From Burkholderiales bacterium (GTDB lineage: Bacteria > Pseudomonadota > Gammaproteobacteria > Burkholderiales > Burkholderiaceae_C), in the NCBI GenBank assembly GCA_028864885.1, contig JAGWLR010000023.1:1-42298 (forward strand): a stretch of DNA of 42,298 nucleotides, read 5' to 3'. How positions within the stretch are numbered: the stretch's first letter is position 1; each line of letters begins with the position of its first letter. The notes beneath the pieces are model-generated. The model was not told where the DNA came from. It saw only the letters and a program-made list of their open reading frames with translations, and did no database searches. This document shows, one piece after another, positions 10,988-19,850 of this stretch. Both the position numbers and the translations under genes were made by a program.

Positions 10988-12544
10988 ATGGACAAAGTCA
11001 TGCCCCCCACCCCCATCAAGGCATCAACAAGCAATCTGGATGCCACGCCCTTTCCACACCTGCTGGCCTCGATCGACATGGGGTCCAACAGCTTCCGCCT
11101 CGAGATCGCCGAGCTGAACAAAGGGCGTTACAAGCGCGTGGACTATTTGAAAGAGACCGTACGCCTGGGTGCTGGGCTGGACGCCCAAGGCTTGCTGACC
11201 GAAGAGGCCGCACAACGTGGCTTGGCCTGCCTGGCCCGCTTCGCCCAGCGTCTCAAAGGCTTTGCTCCCTGGCAGGTGCGCGCGGTGGCGACCCAAACCC
11301 TGCGAGAGGCCAAGAACCGCGATGCCTTTCTGACCCGAGCCAACCGCGCGCTGGGCTATCCCATCGAAGTGATTGCTGGACGCGAAGAGGCCCGCCTGAT
11401 TTACCAGGGCGTGGCTCGCTTGCAGCCGAGCGAGCTGCCACGTCTGGTGATCGACATCGGAGGCCGGTCCACCGAAATGATCTTGGGACGCGGACGTCTC
11501 CCCCAGCGCGCAGAATCGTTTCACGTGGGCAGCGTCAGCCTCTCGCTGACCCATTTCCCCGGAGGGCGCTTCACCGCGGAAGGGTTCCGAGCGGCTCAGG
11601 TCGCAGCCGGTGCCGAGCTGGAAGAAGCCTTGATGCCGTTTGCACGCGGCCACTGGCGCGAAGCCCTGGGGTCATCGGGCACCGTGGGGGCGGTGTCGCA
11701 ACTGCTGCAAGCCAATGAGATCACCGATGGCACGATCACACCCGAGGGCTTGCGGTGGTGCATTGAACAATGCCTGGCAGCGGGCCACATCGATGAACTG
11801 CATCTGCCCGGATTGAAAGCCGACCGCAAAGCAGTGCTGGGCGGCGGCCTGTCGATTCTCTACACCTTGGCCATGCAATTCGATATCGAGGCCCTGCGGC
11901 CGGCCCGCGGTGCTTTGCGGCAGGGCGTGATATTCGATCTGGAAGAGCGCATCGAGGCGGCCCGCAATCACCGGCTGCCAGACCCCCGGGATGCCGCAGT
12001 GCGCGAATTGCAGCAGCGCTTTCGTGTGGACACAGGCCACGCTGACCGCATCCGTGACCGCGCCCTCGCCCTGTGGCAATCGTTGCAGGGGGCCAGTCGG
12101 GTCGATGGCGATGCAGCCCGTGAATTGGCATGGGCCAGCGCCTTGCACGAAATCGGCATGATGGTGTCGCATCACGATCACCACCGGCATTCGGCCTACC
12201 TGCTCAGCCATGTGGATGCCGCTGGCTTTTCGCAATCGCAACTGCGCCGTCTGGCCACCCTGGTCCTGGGACAACGTGGTGAGCTGATCAAACTGGCCGA
12301 GCACCTGCACGACAAGGTGTTGATGGCCCAGGTGCTGTGCCTGCGGTTAGCGGTAATCCTGCATCACGCCCGAATCGACTTGCCAGCCAAGCTGGCCGTG
12401 CTTCAAAAGGGACGCACACGCAACCGATTGACCTTACCGAGGAGGTGGGCCGAACAACATCCCCGCACAGTGCATCTGTTGCAGGAGGAGGCGCGTCGTT
12501 GGGCCCTGAACGGCCCGACGGAATTGGACCTGAACTGGGCCTGA
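10988..12544 (+). CDS. Ppx/GppA family exopolyphosphatase
   Basis: Ppx/GppA enzymes of the ASKHA fold hydrolyse inorganic polyphosphate or pppGpp. The protein is about 518 residues from ATG 10988. It begins with the phosphate-binding loop ASIDMGSNSFRLEIAEL, has the second loop LVIDIGGRSTEMILG near residue 155, and GSSGTVGAVSQLL further on. The C-terminal third carries the helical HD-like domain seen in long Ppx proteins (ALHEIGMMVSHHDHHRHSAY). The start is uncertain: GAGGAGGG lies 14 bases before ATG 10988, and GTG codons at 10964 and 10973 are in frame. Ppx and GppA cannot be separated by eye; the length favours Ppx. Confidence 0.9.
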   Translation: MDKVMPPTPIKASTSNLDATPFPHLLASIDMGSNSFRLEIAELNKGRYKRVDYLKETVRLGAGLDAQGLLTEEAAQRGLACLARFAQRLKGFAPWQVRAVATQTLREAKNRDAFLTRANRALGYPIEVIAGREEARLIYQGVARLQPSELPRLVIDIGGRSTEMILGRGRLPQRAESFHVGSVSLSLTHFPGGRFTAEGFRAAQVAAGAELEEALMPFARGHWREALGSSGTVGAVSQLLQANEITDGTITPEGLRWCIEQCLAAGHIDELHLPGLKADRKAVLGGGLSILYTLAMQFDIEALRPARGALRQGVIFDLEERIEAARNHRLPDPRDAAVRELQQRFRVDTGHADRIRDRALALWQSLQGASRVDGDAARELAWASALHEIGMMVSHHDHHRHSAYLLSHVDAAGFSQSQLRRLATLVLGQRGELIKLAEHLHDKVLMAQVLCLRLAVILHHARIDLPAKLAVLQKGRTRNRLTLPRRWAEQHPRTVHLLQEEARRWALNGPTELDLNWA

Positions 12545-12559
12545 CCTCGCCTTGACGGG

Positions 12560-13024
12560 TCACTTCTTGCTGTGCTTCAGGCTGCGCCTGTACACCGGCC
12601 CCCACATCGGATGCCCCGCCTCGGCCTTGGTCAAAGCGAACTTGGGATCAGCGGCGCGGGCAGCCTTGAAGGCCGCGAGACACATGGCCTGCCGCTTGCT
12701 GGTGCAGTAGATGAAGGCCAGGTATTTATTGGCCGTCGCCACATCGGCAGGGTGAGACAAGCCCATCTGCAGAGCCGATTTCAGATCCAACTCAGCTTGC
12801 TGGTACTGGGCACTTTGATAGGCCTTCACGCCTTGCTCCAACACGGTCTCAGAGGTGATCACCGGTGCAGGTGGCGGGGCCACTTCAACTGCGGGTGCTG
12901 ACGCCGGCGCGGGTGCCACAGGCGCCTCGGCCGGCTGCGTTTTCGACATGGGGGCGCATCCCGCCAGGGCGACCAGGCACAAGCCCAATGCGCCCAAGGC
13001 GCGCACTCGGTTCACGGATTCCAT
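12560..13024 (-). CDS. TPR-like lipoprotein paired with the Ser/Thr kinase
   Basis: The 154-residue protein has a lipoprotein signal with lipobox LVALAGC (Cys23), then a Pro/Ala-rich linker. A helical domain of about 100 residues (ETVLEQGVKAYQSAQYQQAE and onward) reads like tetratricopeptide repeats and contains two cysteines (IYCTSKRQAMC). The frame is open to 13132, but ATG 13024 follows GGGGATG and gives the proper signal peptide; earlier starts would overlap the kinase gene. It begins 19 bases after the kinase stop, so the two are one operon. Similar TPR lipoproteins linked to type VI secretion (TssQ-like) are known in related bacteria, but no secretion genes are present here, so that function is not claimed. 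Confidence 0.75.
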   Translation of the reverse strand: MESVNRVRALGALGLCLVALAGCAPMSKTQPAEAPVAPAPASAPAVEVAPPPAPVITSETVLEQGVKAYQSAQYQQAELDLKSALQMGLSHPADVATANKYLAFIYCTSKRQAMCLAAFKAARAADPKFALTKAEAGHPMWGPVYRRSLKHSKK

Positions 13025-13043
13025 GTGGTGTTCATCCCCAGGT

Positions 13044-14678
13044 TCAGAATTGATGTTCGACCGCGTAGGTCCGGCCTGACTTGACCGTGACGGTCTTGCG
13101 ATAGGGTGGCGCATCGCCGTTGCTGATGGCAATCACGTGCTTGCCGGGAGGCAGGTTCAATTGCGTCAGAGGAGGAGTGACCCCCGCATGCCGACCATCC
13201 ACGGTGACTTCCCCCCATGGGCTCACAGCCAGGGTCACCTTGCCAGGGGGCGCCTCGACTGCTTCGACTTTCGAGACCTCGGGCGTGACAGCAGCAGGAG
13301 TCGAGGACGCTATGGCCTCGCTGGCGCTCGCTACCTCCGTCGGCGCAGCCGGTGCAGTCGGTGCGCTGGCTGCCGACGGATTCGAAGCCACGGCCGATGC
13401 CGTCTCAGCCACCGCTGGCAGCGATATGGCACTTGCCGGTCGCACAGCAGGCGGGGCGTGGGCCACGGCAGCCAGCCCCACGGTCGATGTTTGCGCCGGC
13501 TTGGACGGCGCTTGGTGCCAAGCCATGCCGATGCCGCCGATCAGGGCCGTGGCCCCCAGAACTGCAGCACCCATGACCCAATGCCGACGCGCGGCATCCC
13601 GCCAGTTCGTCCGCGGCGGCTTGTCGCCCACCTCCATGCTGGTCAGTGCCGCATCGCCGAGCCGACTGGCTTTCGATTCGTCCAGCCAATCCCGCAACTC
13701 CTGCGACAGCACCCGTGCCGATCGGGTGCGCTGCGACAGATCTCGAGCCATGGCCTTGGCCGCGATGTCCGACAGCGCCCGCGGCACCTCTGGATTGATC
13801 TCATGCGCCCTGGGCACCGGCTTGTTCAGCACGGCATCAGCGATCTCTTCCAGGGTGTTGCCATTGAACGCACGCCGCCCCGTCAGCAGCTCGAACAAGA
13901 CCACGCCCAAGGCGTACACATCCACCCGGCGGTCCACCGCTTCCTGACGGACCTGCTCGGGTGCCATGTAGTAAGGCGAGCCCCCAACGATTTCCTGAAA
14001 ACGGCTATGTTCGTCGTCCTTCGCACGCTTTTCAGCCTGCCGAACGCGGGCGATGCCGAAGTCAAGCACGCGGGGCTGTGCACGGCCTGCCATGAAAATG
14101 TTGGCCGGTTTGATGTCTCGGTGGATGACGCCTTTGTGGTGCGCATAGCTAAGGGCATCGGCCACGCGGCGAACAATCAGCGCGGATTGCACCCAAGTTG
14201 GACGCCACCCCACGGCGAGCAACTGCCGCAGATCCTTGCCCTTGAGCAACTCCATCGCGATGTAGGTGCCTTGGGCGCTGGTCCCGGCGTCGTACACCGT
14301 CACGATGTTCGGGTGATTCAGGCTGCCTGCCGCGCGGGCTTCATTGAGGAACAGCGCATTGAACTGCTCCCGATCCTGTTCGGGCAGATCCACATGCAAG
14401 GTCTTGATCGCAATGAGACGCGACAAGAGCGGGTCGTGCGCTGCATAGACGGTGCCCAGTCCGCCCTCGCCGATCACGAACTTGAGCGCATAGCGGCCAA
14501 TATGGCCCACGCTGGGCATCAGCTCGGGGCGCTCGCGCCGCGCATCGGTCACCTCTGGTTCAGGTGGCAGCGGGCGGGTCTGCTCAAGCGTGTCGGCGTC
14601 GTCGGGCGCAACCGGCCGTCCGACCACGTCGACTTCGTGAGGCTCTGTGACTGCAGGCTGTGTTGGCTGGAAAGACAC
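13044..14678 (-). CDS. Membrane Ser/Thr protein kinase with C-terminal PEGA domain
   Basis: This is a Hanks-type kinase of 544 residues. Visible are the glycine loop GEGGLG (70-75), the ATP lysine K92 (AIKTL), the catalytic HRDIKPAN (186-193), DFGIA (206-210) and YYMAPEQV. All key residues are intact, so activity is expected. A single membrane helix lies at about 368-386, then an Ala/Pro/Ser-rich linker, then a PEGA domain at about 476-544 (WGEVTVDGRHAGVTPPLTQL), predicted outside the membrane. The start is GTG 14678 with AGGGG about 12 bases upstream. The partner lipoprotein gene follows directly. The architecture suggests sensing of an envelope signal; targets are unknown. Confidence 0.92.
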   Translation of the reverse strand: MSFQPTQPAVTEPHEVDVVGRPVAPDDADTLEQTRPLPPEPEVTDARRERPELMPSVGHIGRYALKFVIGEGGLGTVYAAHDPLLSRLIAIKTLHVDLPEQDREQFNALFLNEARAAGSLNHPNIVTVYDAGTSAQGTYIAMELLKGKDLRQLLAVGWRPTWVQSALIVRRVADALSYAHHKGVIHRDIKPANIFMAGRAQPRVLDFGIARVRQAEKRAKDDEHSRFQEIVGGSPYYMAPEQVRQEAVDRRVDVYALGVVLFELLTGRRAFNGNTLEEIADAVLNKPVPRAHEINPEVPRALSDIAAKAMARDLSQRTRSARVLSQELRDWLDESKASRLGDAALTSMEVGDKPPRTNWRDAARRHWVMGAAVLGATALIGGIGMAWHQAPSKPAQTSTVGLAAVAHAPPAVRPASAISLPAVAETASAVASNPSAASAPTAPAAPTEVASASEAIASSTPAAVTPEVSKVEAVEAPPGKVTLAVSPWGEVTVDGRHAGVTPPLTQLNLPPGKHVIAISNGDAPPYRKTVTVKSGRTYAVEHQF

Positions 14679-14707
14679 GGAAGAGGAACCCCTAATAGGG
14701 CGCCCCT

Positions 14708-15229
14708 TTACCCTTTTGAGGGACGCGCCGCCTTGACTTCGTCGGGTCTCAGACCCGGCGCCAGATGATCTAGCACACCGTTGACGTACTTGTGCCCATC
14801 GGTGCCGCCGAAACTCTTTGCCAACTCTACGGCTTCATTGATCGCGACTTTATAGGGCACATCGAGACAATGTGCCAATTCGTACGCACCAATCCACAGC
14901 ACAGCGTGTTCGACTGGGGAAAGTTCCTCGATCGGGCGGTCTAAAAACTTGACCAGGTCGGCATCCAGCTTGGCCGCCTGATCGATGCACCCATGCAGCA
15001 AGGCGTCGTAATGAGGCCGGTCGCATTTGGCGAAATCTTCCTGCTCACGGATGTGCGCATCGATCGATGAAGCCTCGCGGCGATTAATCTGCCACTCGTA
15101 CAAGCCCTGCAGGGCAAATTCACGCGCACGGCGACGCGCCGACTTGGCCCGGTCCCGGCCGGTTGCGGGGCCCTTGCGAGCCGTGCGGCCTTCTGCCACG
15201 TTCGGGTTGGAATCAGCAGGCGTGCTCAC
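14708..15229 (-). CDS. nusB: Transcription antitermination factor NusB
   Basis: NusB binds boxA RNA with NusE (S10) to form antitermination complexes on rRNA operons. The 173-residue protein is all helical, with a basic N-terminal extension and then the family core [17 protein letters not shown], the middle [16 protein letters not shown] and the end [20 protein letters not shown]. The start is GTG 15229, whose GTGA overlaps the ribH stop, so translation is coupled to lumazine synthase. It is the last gene of the riboflavin operon, the common ribH-nusB order in proteobacteria. Confidence 0.96.
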   Translation of the reverse strand: MSTPADSNPNVAEGRTARKGPATGRDRAKSARRRAREFALQGLYEWQINRREASSIDAHIREQEDFAKCDRPHYDALLHGCIDQAAKLDADLVKFLDRPIEELSPVEHAVLWIGAYELAHCLDVPYKVAINEAVELAKSFGGTDGHKYVNGVLDHLAPGLRPDEVKAARPSKG

Positions 15230-15690
15230 AGCAGGTCATCCAGCAAATTGGCCATTTCAACGGCGACACGAGCAGCATCACGGCTCTTTTCGACCACACG
15301 GGCCTCGGCCTGGGCATCGTTCTCGACGGTCAGAATGGCGTTGGCGATCGGCAGGTGATAGTCAAGCGTCAGGCGGGTCACCCCTGCGCCGCTTTCGTTG
15401 GCCACCAGCTCAAAGTGGTAGGTTTCACCACGGATGATGCATCCCAGCGCCACGAGGGCGTCGAACTGATCACTTTCTGCCATGGCCTGCAGGGCCACTG
15501 GCACCTCGAGTGCACCCGGCACGGTCACGTGGCGGATGTTGTCTTCCGTCACGCCCAAGGCTTTGAGTTCATCGATACAGACCTGCGCCATCCGGCCGGT
15601 CAGTGCGTCATTGAAGCGAGCCTGGACAATGCCGACGCTCAGATCGCGTCCGTCCAGGTTTACCGCTTGTCCTTTGTCAGCGCCTTGCAT
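15226..15690 (-). CDS. ribH: 6,7-dimethyl-8-ribityllumazine synthase
   Basis: RibH condenses 5-amino-6-ribitylamino-uracil with 3,4-dihydroxy-2-butanone 4-phosphate, the penultimate riboflavin step, usually as a large icosahedral or pentameric assembly. The 154 residues show IVQARFND (substrate-binding loop), [14 protein letters not shown], and [20 protein letters not shown] with the catalytic histidine in TYHFE. Its stop overlaps the nusB start. The 56-base gap to ribBX contains AAAAGAGCGA twice, a short direct repeat of unknown meaning. Confidence 0.97.
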   Translation of the reverse strand: MQGADKGQAVNLDGRDLSVGIVQARFNDALTGRMAQVCIDELKALGVTEDNIRHVTVPGALEVPVALQAMAESDQFDALVALGCIIRGETYHFELVANESGAGVTRLTLDYHLPIANAILTVENDAQAEARVVEKSRDAARVAVEMANLLDDLL

Positions 15691-15746
15691 GTGTCAATTC
15701 CAAAAGAGCGAGTAGTTGATTCAAAAAAGAGCGAATGTGAAATGCG

Positions 15747-16862
15747 TCACGCCGATTGAGGCAGCACCTGGCCATCGGCGGTCTGGAAGCCAGTGACCTC
15801 CAAGCCATACCCGACCATGCTGGGCAGGCGCTGCTGGTTGCCCAACAAACGCATGCGCTGCACCCCCAGGGTGCGCAAGATCTGGGCGCCCACGCCGTAA
15901 GTGCGCAAATCAACCGGTGTCTTGGGGGCTTGCTGAGGTTCGGCCGGCAACAGGCGATCCAGCAGGCGTTCAGGGTCATCGCCGACGTTCAACAGCACGG
16001 CAACGCCACGGCCCGCGTCCTTGATGGCCGCCAGTGCCTTGGGCAGGGGCCAGGAATGTGAGCGACTGCCGGCATCCAACCAATCCAGCACGGACAGCGG
16101 CTCATGGACGCGCACCAGCACTTCATCAGCCGGGGTCCACTGCCCCAGGCTCAAGGCCAGGTGCAGGCTGCCCGTCCGATCTTTGAAGACGCGCGCCTCG
16201 AAAGCACCCTCGGGGGTTTCCATCGTGCGCGAGCCCAATTGCTGGATCAGCGACTCATTGCGGCTGCGATATTCGATGAGGTCAGCGATGGTGCCGATCT
16301 TGAGGCCGTGTTCTTTGGCAAACACTTGCAGATCAGGCAGACGCGCCATCGTGCCGTCGTCGTTCATGATCTCGCAGATCACCGACGAAGGCGTCAGGCC
16401 GGCCATGCCTGCCAGATCGCAACCCGCTTCGGTGTGCCCGGCGCGCATCAATACGCCGCCATCTTGCGCTTGCAGAGGGAAGATGTGCCCAGGTTGAACC
16501 AGATCGGCTGGCTTGGCGTCGCGCGCCACGGCCACCTGCACGGTGCGAGCACGGTCTGCCGCCGAAATCCCGGTGGTGACGCCCTCACGAGCTTCGATCG
16601 AGACGGTGAATGCGGTGCCGTGCTTCGTGCCGTTGCGGGTCGCCATCGGTGGCAACTGCAAGCGCTCGCAGCGATCGCGCGTGAGCGTGAGGCAAATGAG
16701 CCCACGGCCATACTTGGCCATGAAGTTGATGGCTTCAGGAGTGACATGGTCAGACGCCAGAACAAGATCGCCCTCGTTTTCGCGGTCTTCTTCATCCACC
16801 AGGATGACCATGCGACCGGCGGCCAACTCGGCAATCAGCTCAGGAATGGGTGAAATCGGCAT
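15747..16862 (-). CDS. ribB: RibBX: DHBP synthase fused to a degenerate GTP cyclohydrolase II-like domain
   Basis: The N-terminal half (about 1-205) is 3,4-dihydroxy-2-butanone 4-phosphate synthase, which makes the four-carbon riboflavin precursor from ribulose 5-phosphate. Metal and substrate motifs are intact: [18 protein letters not shown] and [17 protein letters not shown]. The C-terminal half (about 213-371) aligns in order with GTP cyclohydrolase II and ends in the familiar [24 protein letters not shown]. However, where the enzyme carries the zinc site CLTGDVFGSxRCDC this protein reads [14 protein letters not shown], with no cysteine. The second half is therefore probably not a cyclohydrolase, as in described RibBX proteins. 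A separate ribA would be needed elsewhere. Confidence 0.9.
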   Translation of the reverse strand: MPISPIPELIAELAAGRMVILVDEEDRENEGDLVLASDHVTPEAINFMAKYGRGLICLTLTRDRCERLQLPPMATRNGTKHGTAFTVSIEAREGVTTGISAADRARTVQVAVARDAKPADLVQPGHIFPLQAQDGGVLMRAGHTEAGCDLAGMAGLTPSSVICEIMNDDGTMARLPDLQVFAKEHGLKIGTIADLIEYRSRNESLIQQLGSRTMETPEGAFEARVFKDRTGSLHLALSLGQWTPADEVLVRVHEPLSVLDWLDAGSRSHSWPLPKALAAIKDAGRGVAVLLNVGDDPERLLDRLLPAEPQQAPKTPVDLRTYGVGAQILRTLGVQRMRLLGNQQRLPSMVGYGLEVTGFQTADGQVLPQSA

Positions 16863-16921
16863 CTCGAGATTGTAGGCGCGCTGGCCTCTTCTTTTGGGGA
16901 AAACACCAAGAATGGGACTCG

Positions 16922-17557
16922 TTATTGGGGCAATTTGCCCTCAAACGACAGCATTCTTTCCACATAGCGGGCGATCAGGTCAACTTCCAGGTTGACCTTC
17001 GAGCCTACCTTCAGGTGGCCCAGCGCCGTGTTGTCGATGGTGTGCGGAATCAGGTTGATGCTGAACTGGGTGGTGCGATCGGTGGCGTCTTCCACCTGAT
17101 TGACCGTGAGGCTGACACCGTTGACCGTGATGGAACCCTTGTAAGCCAGGAATCGGGCCAGAGCTTGGGGAGCCCGAATGCGCAGCAGCCAAGATTCCCC
17201 AATGGGCTCGAACACGGTGACGTCGCCCACGCCGTCCACATGGCCGGTAACCAGGTGGCCACCCAGGCGATCATGGGTGCGCAGCGCTTGCTCCATGTTG
17301 ACTGGCCCCAGGGTGTCCAGGCCGACGGTGCGGGCCAGGCTTTCCGCTGAGACATCGATCGTGAAACGCCCAGTTGCCGCATCAAAGCTCGTGACAGTCA
17401 TGCAAGCACCATTGATGGCAATGCTGTCGCCCAGGTTCACCCCTTCCAGATACCCCGCAGGCGTCTGCAAGGTCAAACGACGCCCATGAGAAGAATCTGC
17501 GCCCAGGGGTTGGGATTCAACGATCTGGCCCACGCCCGTGATGATGCCGGTGAACAT
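16922..17557 (-). CDS. ribE: Riboflavin synthase, alpha chain
   Basis: Riboflavin synthase dismutates two lumazine molecules to riboflavin. The 211 residues form two lumazine-binding repeats. The first starts MFTGIITGVGQIVE and has GDSIAINGACMTVTSF; the second has the matching GHVDGVGDVTVFEPI and YKGSITVNGVSLTVNQV. The helical tail LIARYVERMLSF is the trimerisation segment. It lies between ribD (27-base gap) and ribBX (59-base gap) on the same strand. No FMN riboswitch could be recognised in either gap. Confidence 0.96.
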   Translation of the reverse strand: MFTGIITGVGQIVESQPLGADSSHGRRLTLQTPAGYLEGVNLGDSIAINGACMTVTSFDAATGRFTIDVSAESLARTVGLDTLGPVNMEQALRTHDRLGGHLVTGHVDGVGDVTVFEPIGESWLLRIRAPQALARFLAYKGSITVNGVSLTVNQVEDATDRTTQFSINLIPHTIDNTALGHLKVGSKVNLEVDLIARYVERMLSFEGKLPQ

Positions 17558-17584
17558 GAGAACAATACCTTTACCGAAGTGAGT

Positions 17585-18703
17585 TCAAAACAGCTCGCGC
17601 CCGCTAGCCCGCAGGCGCACCCGCAGATCATCGCCGATCTGCTGGATGTCGACGAATTGAAGGGATTTCGCCTCGGCGACTTTGTTCAAGGCTGACAGCG
17701 CCGCCAGCGGTCGCCCGGGTCCGATGAACTTGGGGGCCAGATACAACAGGAACTCGTCGACGAGATCTTGCTGCATCAGGGACGCATTCAAAGTGGCGCC
17801 AGCTTCGACATGCAGTTCATTGATGCCACGTTGTGCCAGGTCAGCCAACACCCAAGCGAGGTCAAGCCCGGAGCCCACACCCGGAGGGCAAACCACTTCA
17901 AGCGCATGGGGCAAATCGCCGGGCGCCGGTTCGGCGCCATAGACCAGGACCTGTCCCGGGGGCTGCAGCAACTGGGCGTCACGAGGGGTCCGCCACCGGG
18001 TGTCCAGCACCACGCGCCAAGGCTCTCGTGATGCGCCGACCCCCCGCACGTCCAGGCGCGGATTGTCATCCAGTACCGTGCCGCTACCTGTGAGCACAGC
18101 ACCTGCACGGGCACGCCAACGCCGCCCATCCAGCCGCGCGGCCTCGCCGGTGACCCACTGGCTGTCGCCGTTGTCCAGCGCCGTGCGGCCATCCAGGCTG
18201 CCCGCCATCTTCAAGCGCACCCAAGGGCGCCGACGGATCATCCGCGAGAAAAAGCCAATGTTGTCCAACCAGGCTTCTTGGGCCAGAGGGTGTTCACGGG
18301 CCAAGACGTGTACGTCGATCCCCGCTGCACTCAGGCGGCTCACGCCCTGCCCCGCCACCAAAGGATTGGGATCCAGCAAGGCCACCACCACGCGCGAAAT
18401 GCCAGCCTCAATCAGGCCATTGGCGCACGGCGGGGTGCGGCCGAAATGAGAACACGGCTCAAGGGTGACATAGGCTGTCGCCCCGGCCAGCGGCTCACCT
18501 TGCTGCTGCGCGTCCCGCATGGCCATCACTTCAGCGTGCGGCCCGCCGGTCTCCTGCGTGTGTCCGGCACCAATCAAGCGACCCTCGCGCCACAAGGTAC
18601 AACCCACGGCCGGGTTGGGTGGGCACAGCCATTGGGCCTTGCGCCCCCACTCCAGAGCCAAGGCCATCGCCTGCTGATCAAACGCATCCAGTTGCGATTC
18701 CAT
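17585..18703 (-). CDS. ribD: Bifunctional riboflavin deaminase/reductase RibD
   Basis: RibD deaminates the pyrimidine intermediate of riboflavin synthesis and reduces its ribosyl side chain. The protein (372 residues from ATG 18703) has the zinc deaminase motifs HAEVMAMRDA and PCSHFGRTPPC in its first 150 residues. The NADPH-dependent reductase half has RRPWVRLKMAGSLDGRTAL and GINELHVEAGATLNASLM. The frame is open to 18838, overlapping the TonB-C-like gene; ATG 18703 gives the typical start MESQLDAFDQQAMALAL, and ATG 18715 or 18712 are alternatives. It heads the ribD-ribE-ribBX-ribH-nusB cluster. Confidence 0.95.
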   Translation of the reverse strand: MESQLDAFDQQAMALALEWGRKAQWLCPPNPAVGCTLWREGRLIGAGHTQETGGPHAEVMAMRDAQQQGEPLAGATAYVTLEPCSHFGRTPPCANGLIEAGISRVVVALLDPNPLVAGQGVSRLSAAGIDVHVLAREHPLAQEAWLDNIGFFSRMIRRRPWVRLKMAGSLDGRTALDNGDSQWVTGEAARLDGRRWRARAGAVLTGSGTVLDDNPRLDVRGVGASREPWRVVLDTRWRTPRDAQLLQPPGQVLVYGAEPAPGDLPHALEVVCPPGVGSGLDLAWVLADLAQRGINELHVEAGATLNASLMQQDLVDEFLLYLAPKFIGPGRPLAALSALNKVAEAKSLQFVDIQQIGDDLRVRLRASGRELF

Positions 18704-18720
18704 GGGGCGCATCATCTCAC

Positions 18721-19350
18721 TTACTGCAACTGGTCTGGCGCGAGCTGTACCACCATGGTCACAGGCACAGCCTGGCCTGCCAACTGGGCCGGCACCATCG
18801 TCGTTTGCCTCAAGGGGGCCAGATAGGCGTCCATCCAAGGCTCATCAGGTCGGGCCTCCAGTTTTTCGACGTGATCAATCCGGCCCTCAGCCGACACCCA
18901 GATCTGCAAGGTCACACGCCAATTCGAGACTTGGATCGGAATACTGGCAGGATGGAGCACCCAGTCTTGTTGAGGATGCGCATACTGATCCACTTGCTCC
19001 ACGGACAGGTAATGAGCAGGAGAAGGCGGTCCCCAGTGCCGATGGCCCTCACGTTGGCGGTCTAAGGCGGGCTCGGCCGTGGCTTGATCCGCGTCAGCGG
19101 GGTCATCGCCCGCAGACCTGTCGGATCGCACGACAACAGGGGGGCGGGCAGGCGCCTCGGTATGCAAGGTCCGTTGGGGATCCGTATGCAGCACGATCGC
19201 GCGGATCGGCCTGACCGATGAGGGCGACGCCACGCGCCAAGCCTCATCGCCTTGAACGTCTGATGAAGGCACCCCCCAGTTCAGCAAGACCAGATGCAGA
19301 GCCACCACGCCGCCGATCAGCAGCCCCCAGCGCCAGGTGCTCGCCCTCAT
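18721..19350 (-). CDS. TonB C-terminal-like envelope protein
   Basis: The 209-residue protein has an N-terminal membrane anchor (WGLLIGGVVALHLVLLNWG, about 8-26), a polar Pro/Ala/Asp-rich middle, and a C-terminal domain of about 65 residues (WRVTLQIWVSAEGRIDHVEK onward). That last domain has the beta-alpha-beta rhythm of TonB C-termini or related energising proteins. No ExbB or ExbD gene is nearby. It starts 15 bases after pilE ends and may belong to the pilus transcript or form a link to ribD; its role is unknown. The TonB-like reading is by pattern only. Confidence 0.6.
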   Translation of the reverse strand: MRASTWRWGLLIGGVVALHLVLLNWGVPSSDVQGDEAWRVASPSSVRPIRAIVLHTDPQRTLHTEAPARPPVVVRSDRSAGDDPADADQATAEPALDRQREGHRHWGPPSPAHYLSVEQVDQYAHPQQDWVLHPASIPIQVSNWRVTLQIWVSAEGRIDHVEKLEARPDEPWMDAYLAPLRQTTMVPAQLAGQAVPVTMVVQLAPDQLQ

Positions 19351-19365
19351 GAGCGCGTACGCATC

Positions 19366-19842
19366 TCAGTGCCAGCAGGCGGCCACTGCCTCGGCCGCCG
19401 AGGCAAAGCGTCGGGTATCGAAGTTCACCACCGACTTTGTGCCATCCTGTGTCAAGGTGAAATCCCCACAGGCATCATTGGCCATGGCGCTGCCCACCTG
19501 CCGCTGTGCTGTCAGCGTGTAATCGGTTCCCGACACGGCCACACTCAGGGTGTACATCGTGCTGCCCTCGCCCGCTGGCGGAGAGGTAGCAAATGAGGTC
19601 TGCTTGGCGAACTCGGTGTTGGTCGTTGTGCTGCCACTGGACGCATAGCTGTACCGTTCGGTGTAGTAGCGCTCCATCCATTGCTGCGCCGCGGCCAAAC
19701 GGGTCTGCGCATCGGCACGCCGGCCCTTGGCAACGTGCTCGGCATACGAGGGATAGGCGATCGACGCCAGAATGCCCACGATCGCCACCGTGATCATCAA
19801 CTCGATCAGCGTGAAACCACGCACTTGCCGCTTCAACATCAT
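19366..19842 (-). CDS. pilE: Type IV pilin-like protein PilE
   Basis: PilE-type minor pilins prime and join type IV pilus fibres. The 158-residue protein has a class III signal ending in Gly before FTLIELMITVAIVGILASIA, with the Glu at mature position 5 that is needed for assembly, then a helical spine. The globular domain has a C-terminal cysteine pair (DACGDF and AACWH) that could form the pilin disulfide loop. ATG 19842 (MMLKRQVRG) is chosen; the frame runs further upstream into pilY1. It is the last pilin gene of the fimT-pilVWXY1E operon and starts 8 bases past pilY1's stop. Confidence 0.93.
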   Translation of the reverse strand: MMLKRQVRGFTLIELMITVAIVGILASIAYPSYAEHVAKGRRADAQTRLAAAQQWMERYYTERYSYASSGSTTTNTEFAKQTSFATSPPAGEGSTMYTLSVAVSGTDYTLTAQRQVGSAMANDACGDFTLTQDGTKSVVNFDTRRFASAAEAVAACWH

Positions 19843-19850
19843 CAGGGATC

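Noticed and set aside
13137-14768. Long plus-strand open frame (543 codons) opposite the Ser/Thr kinase
   Set aside because: Antisense shadow of the kinase gene; its translation is Arg/His-rich without domains.
16863-16921. FMN riboswitch before ribBX
   Set aside because: The 59-base gap is too short for the element and no conserved core was seen.
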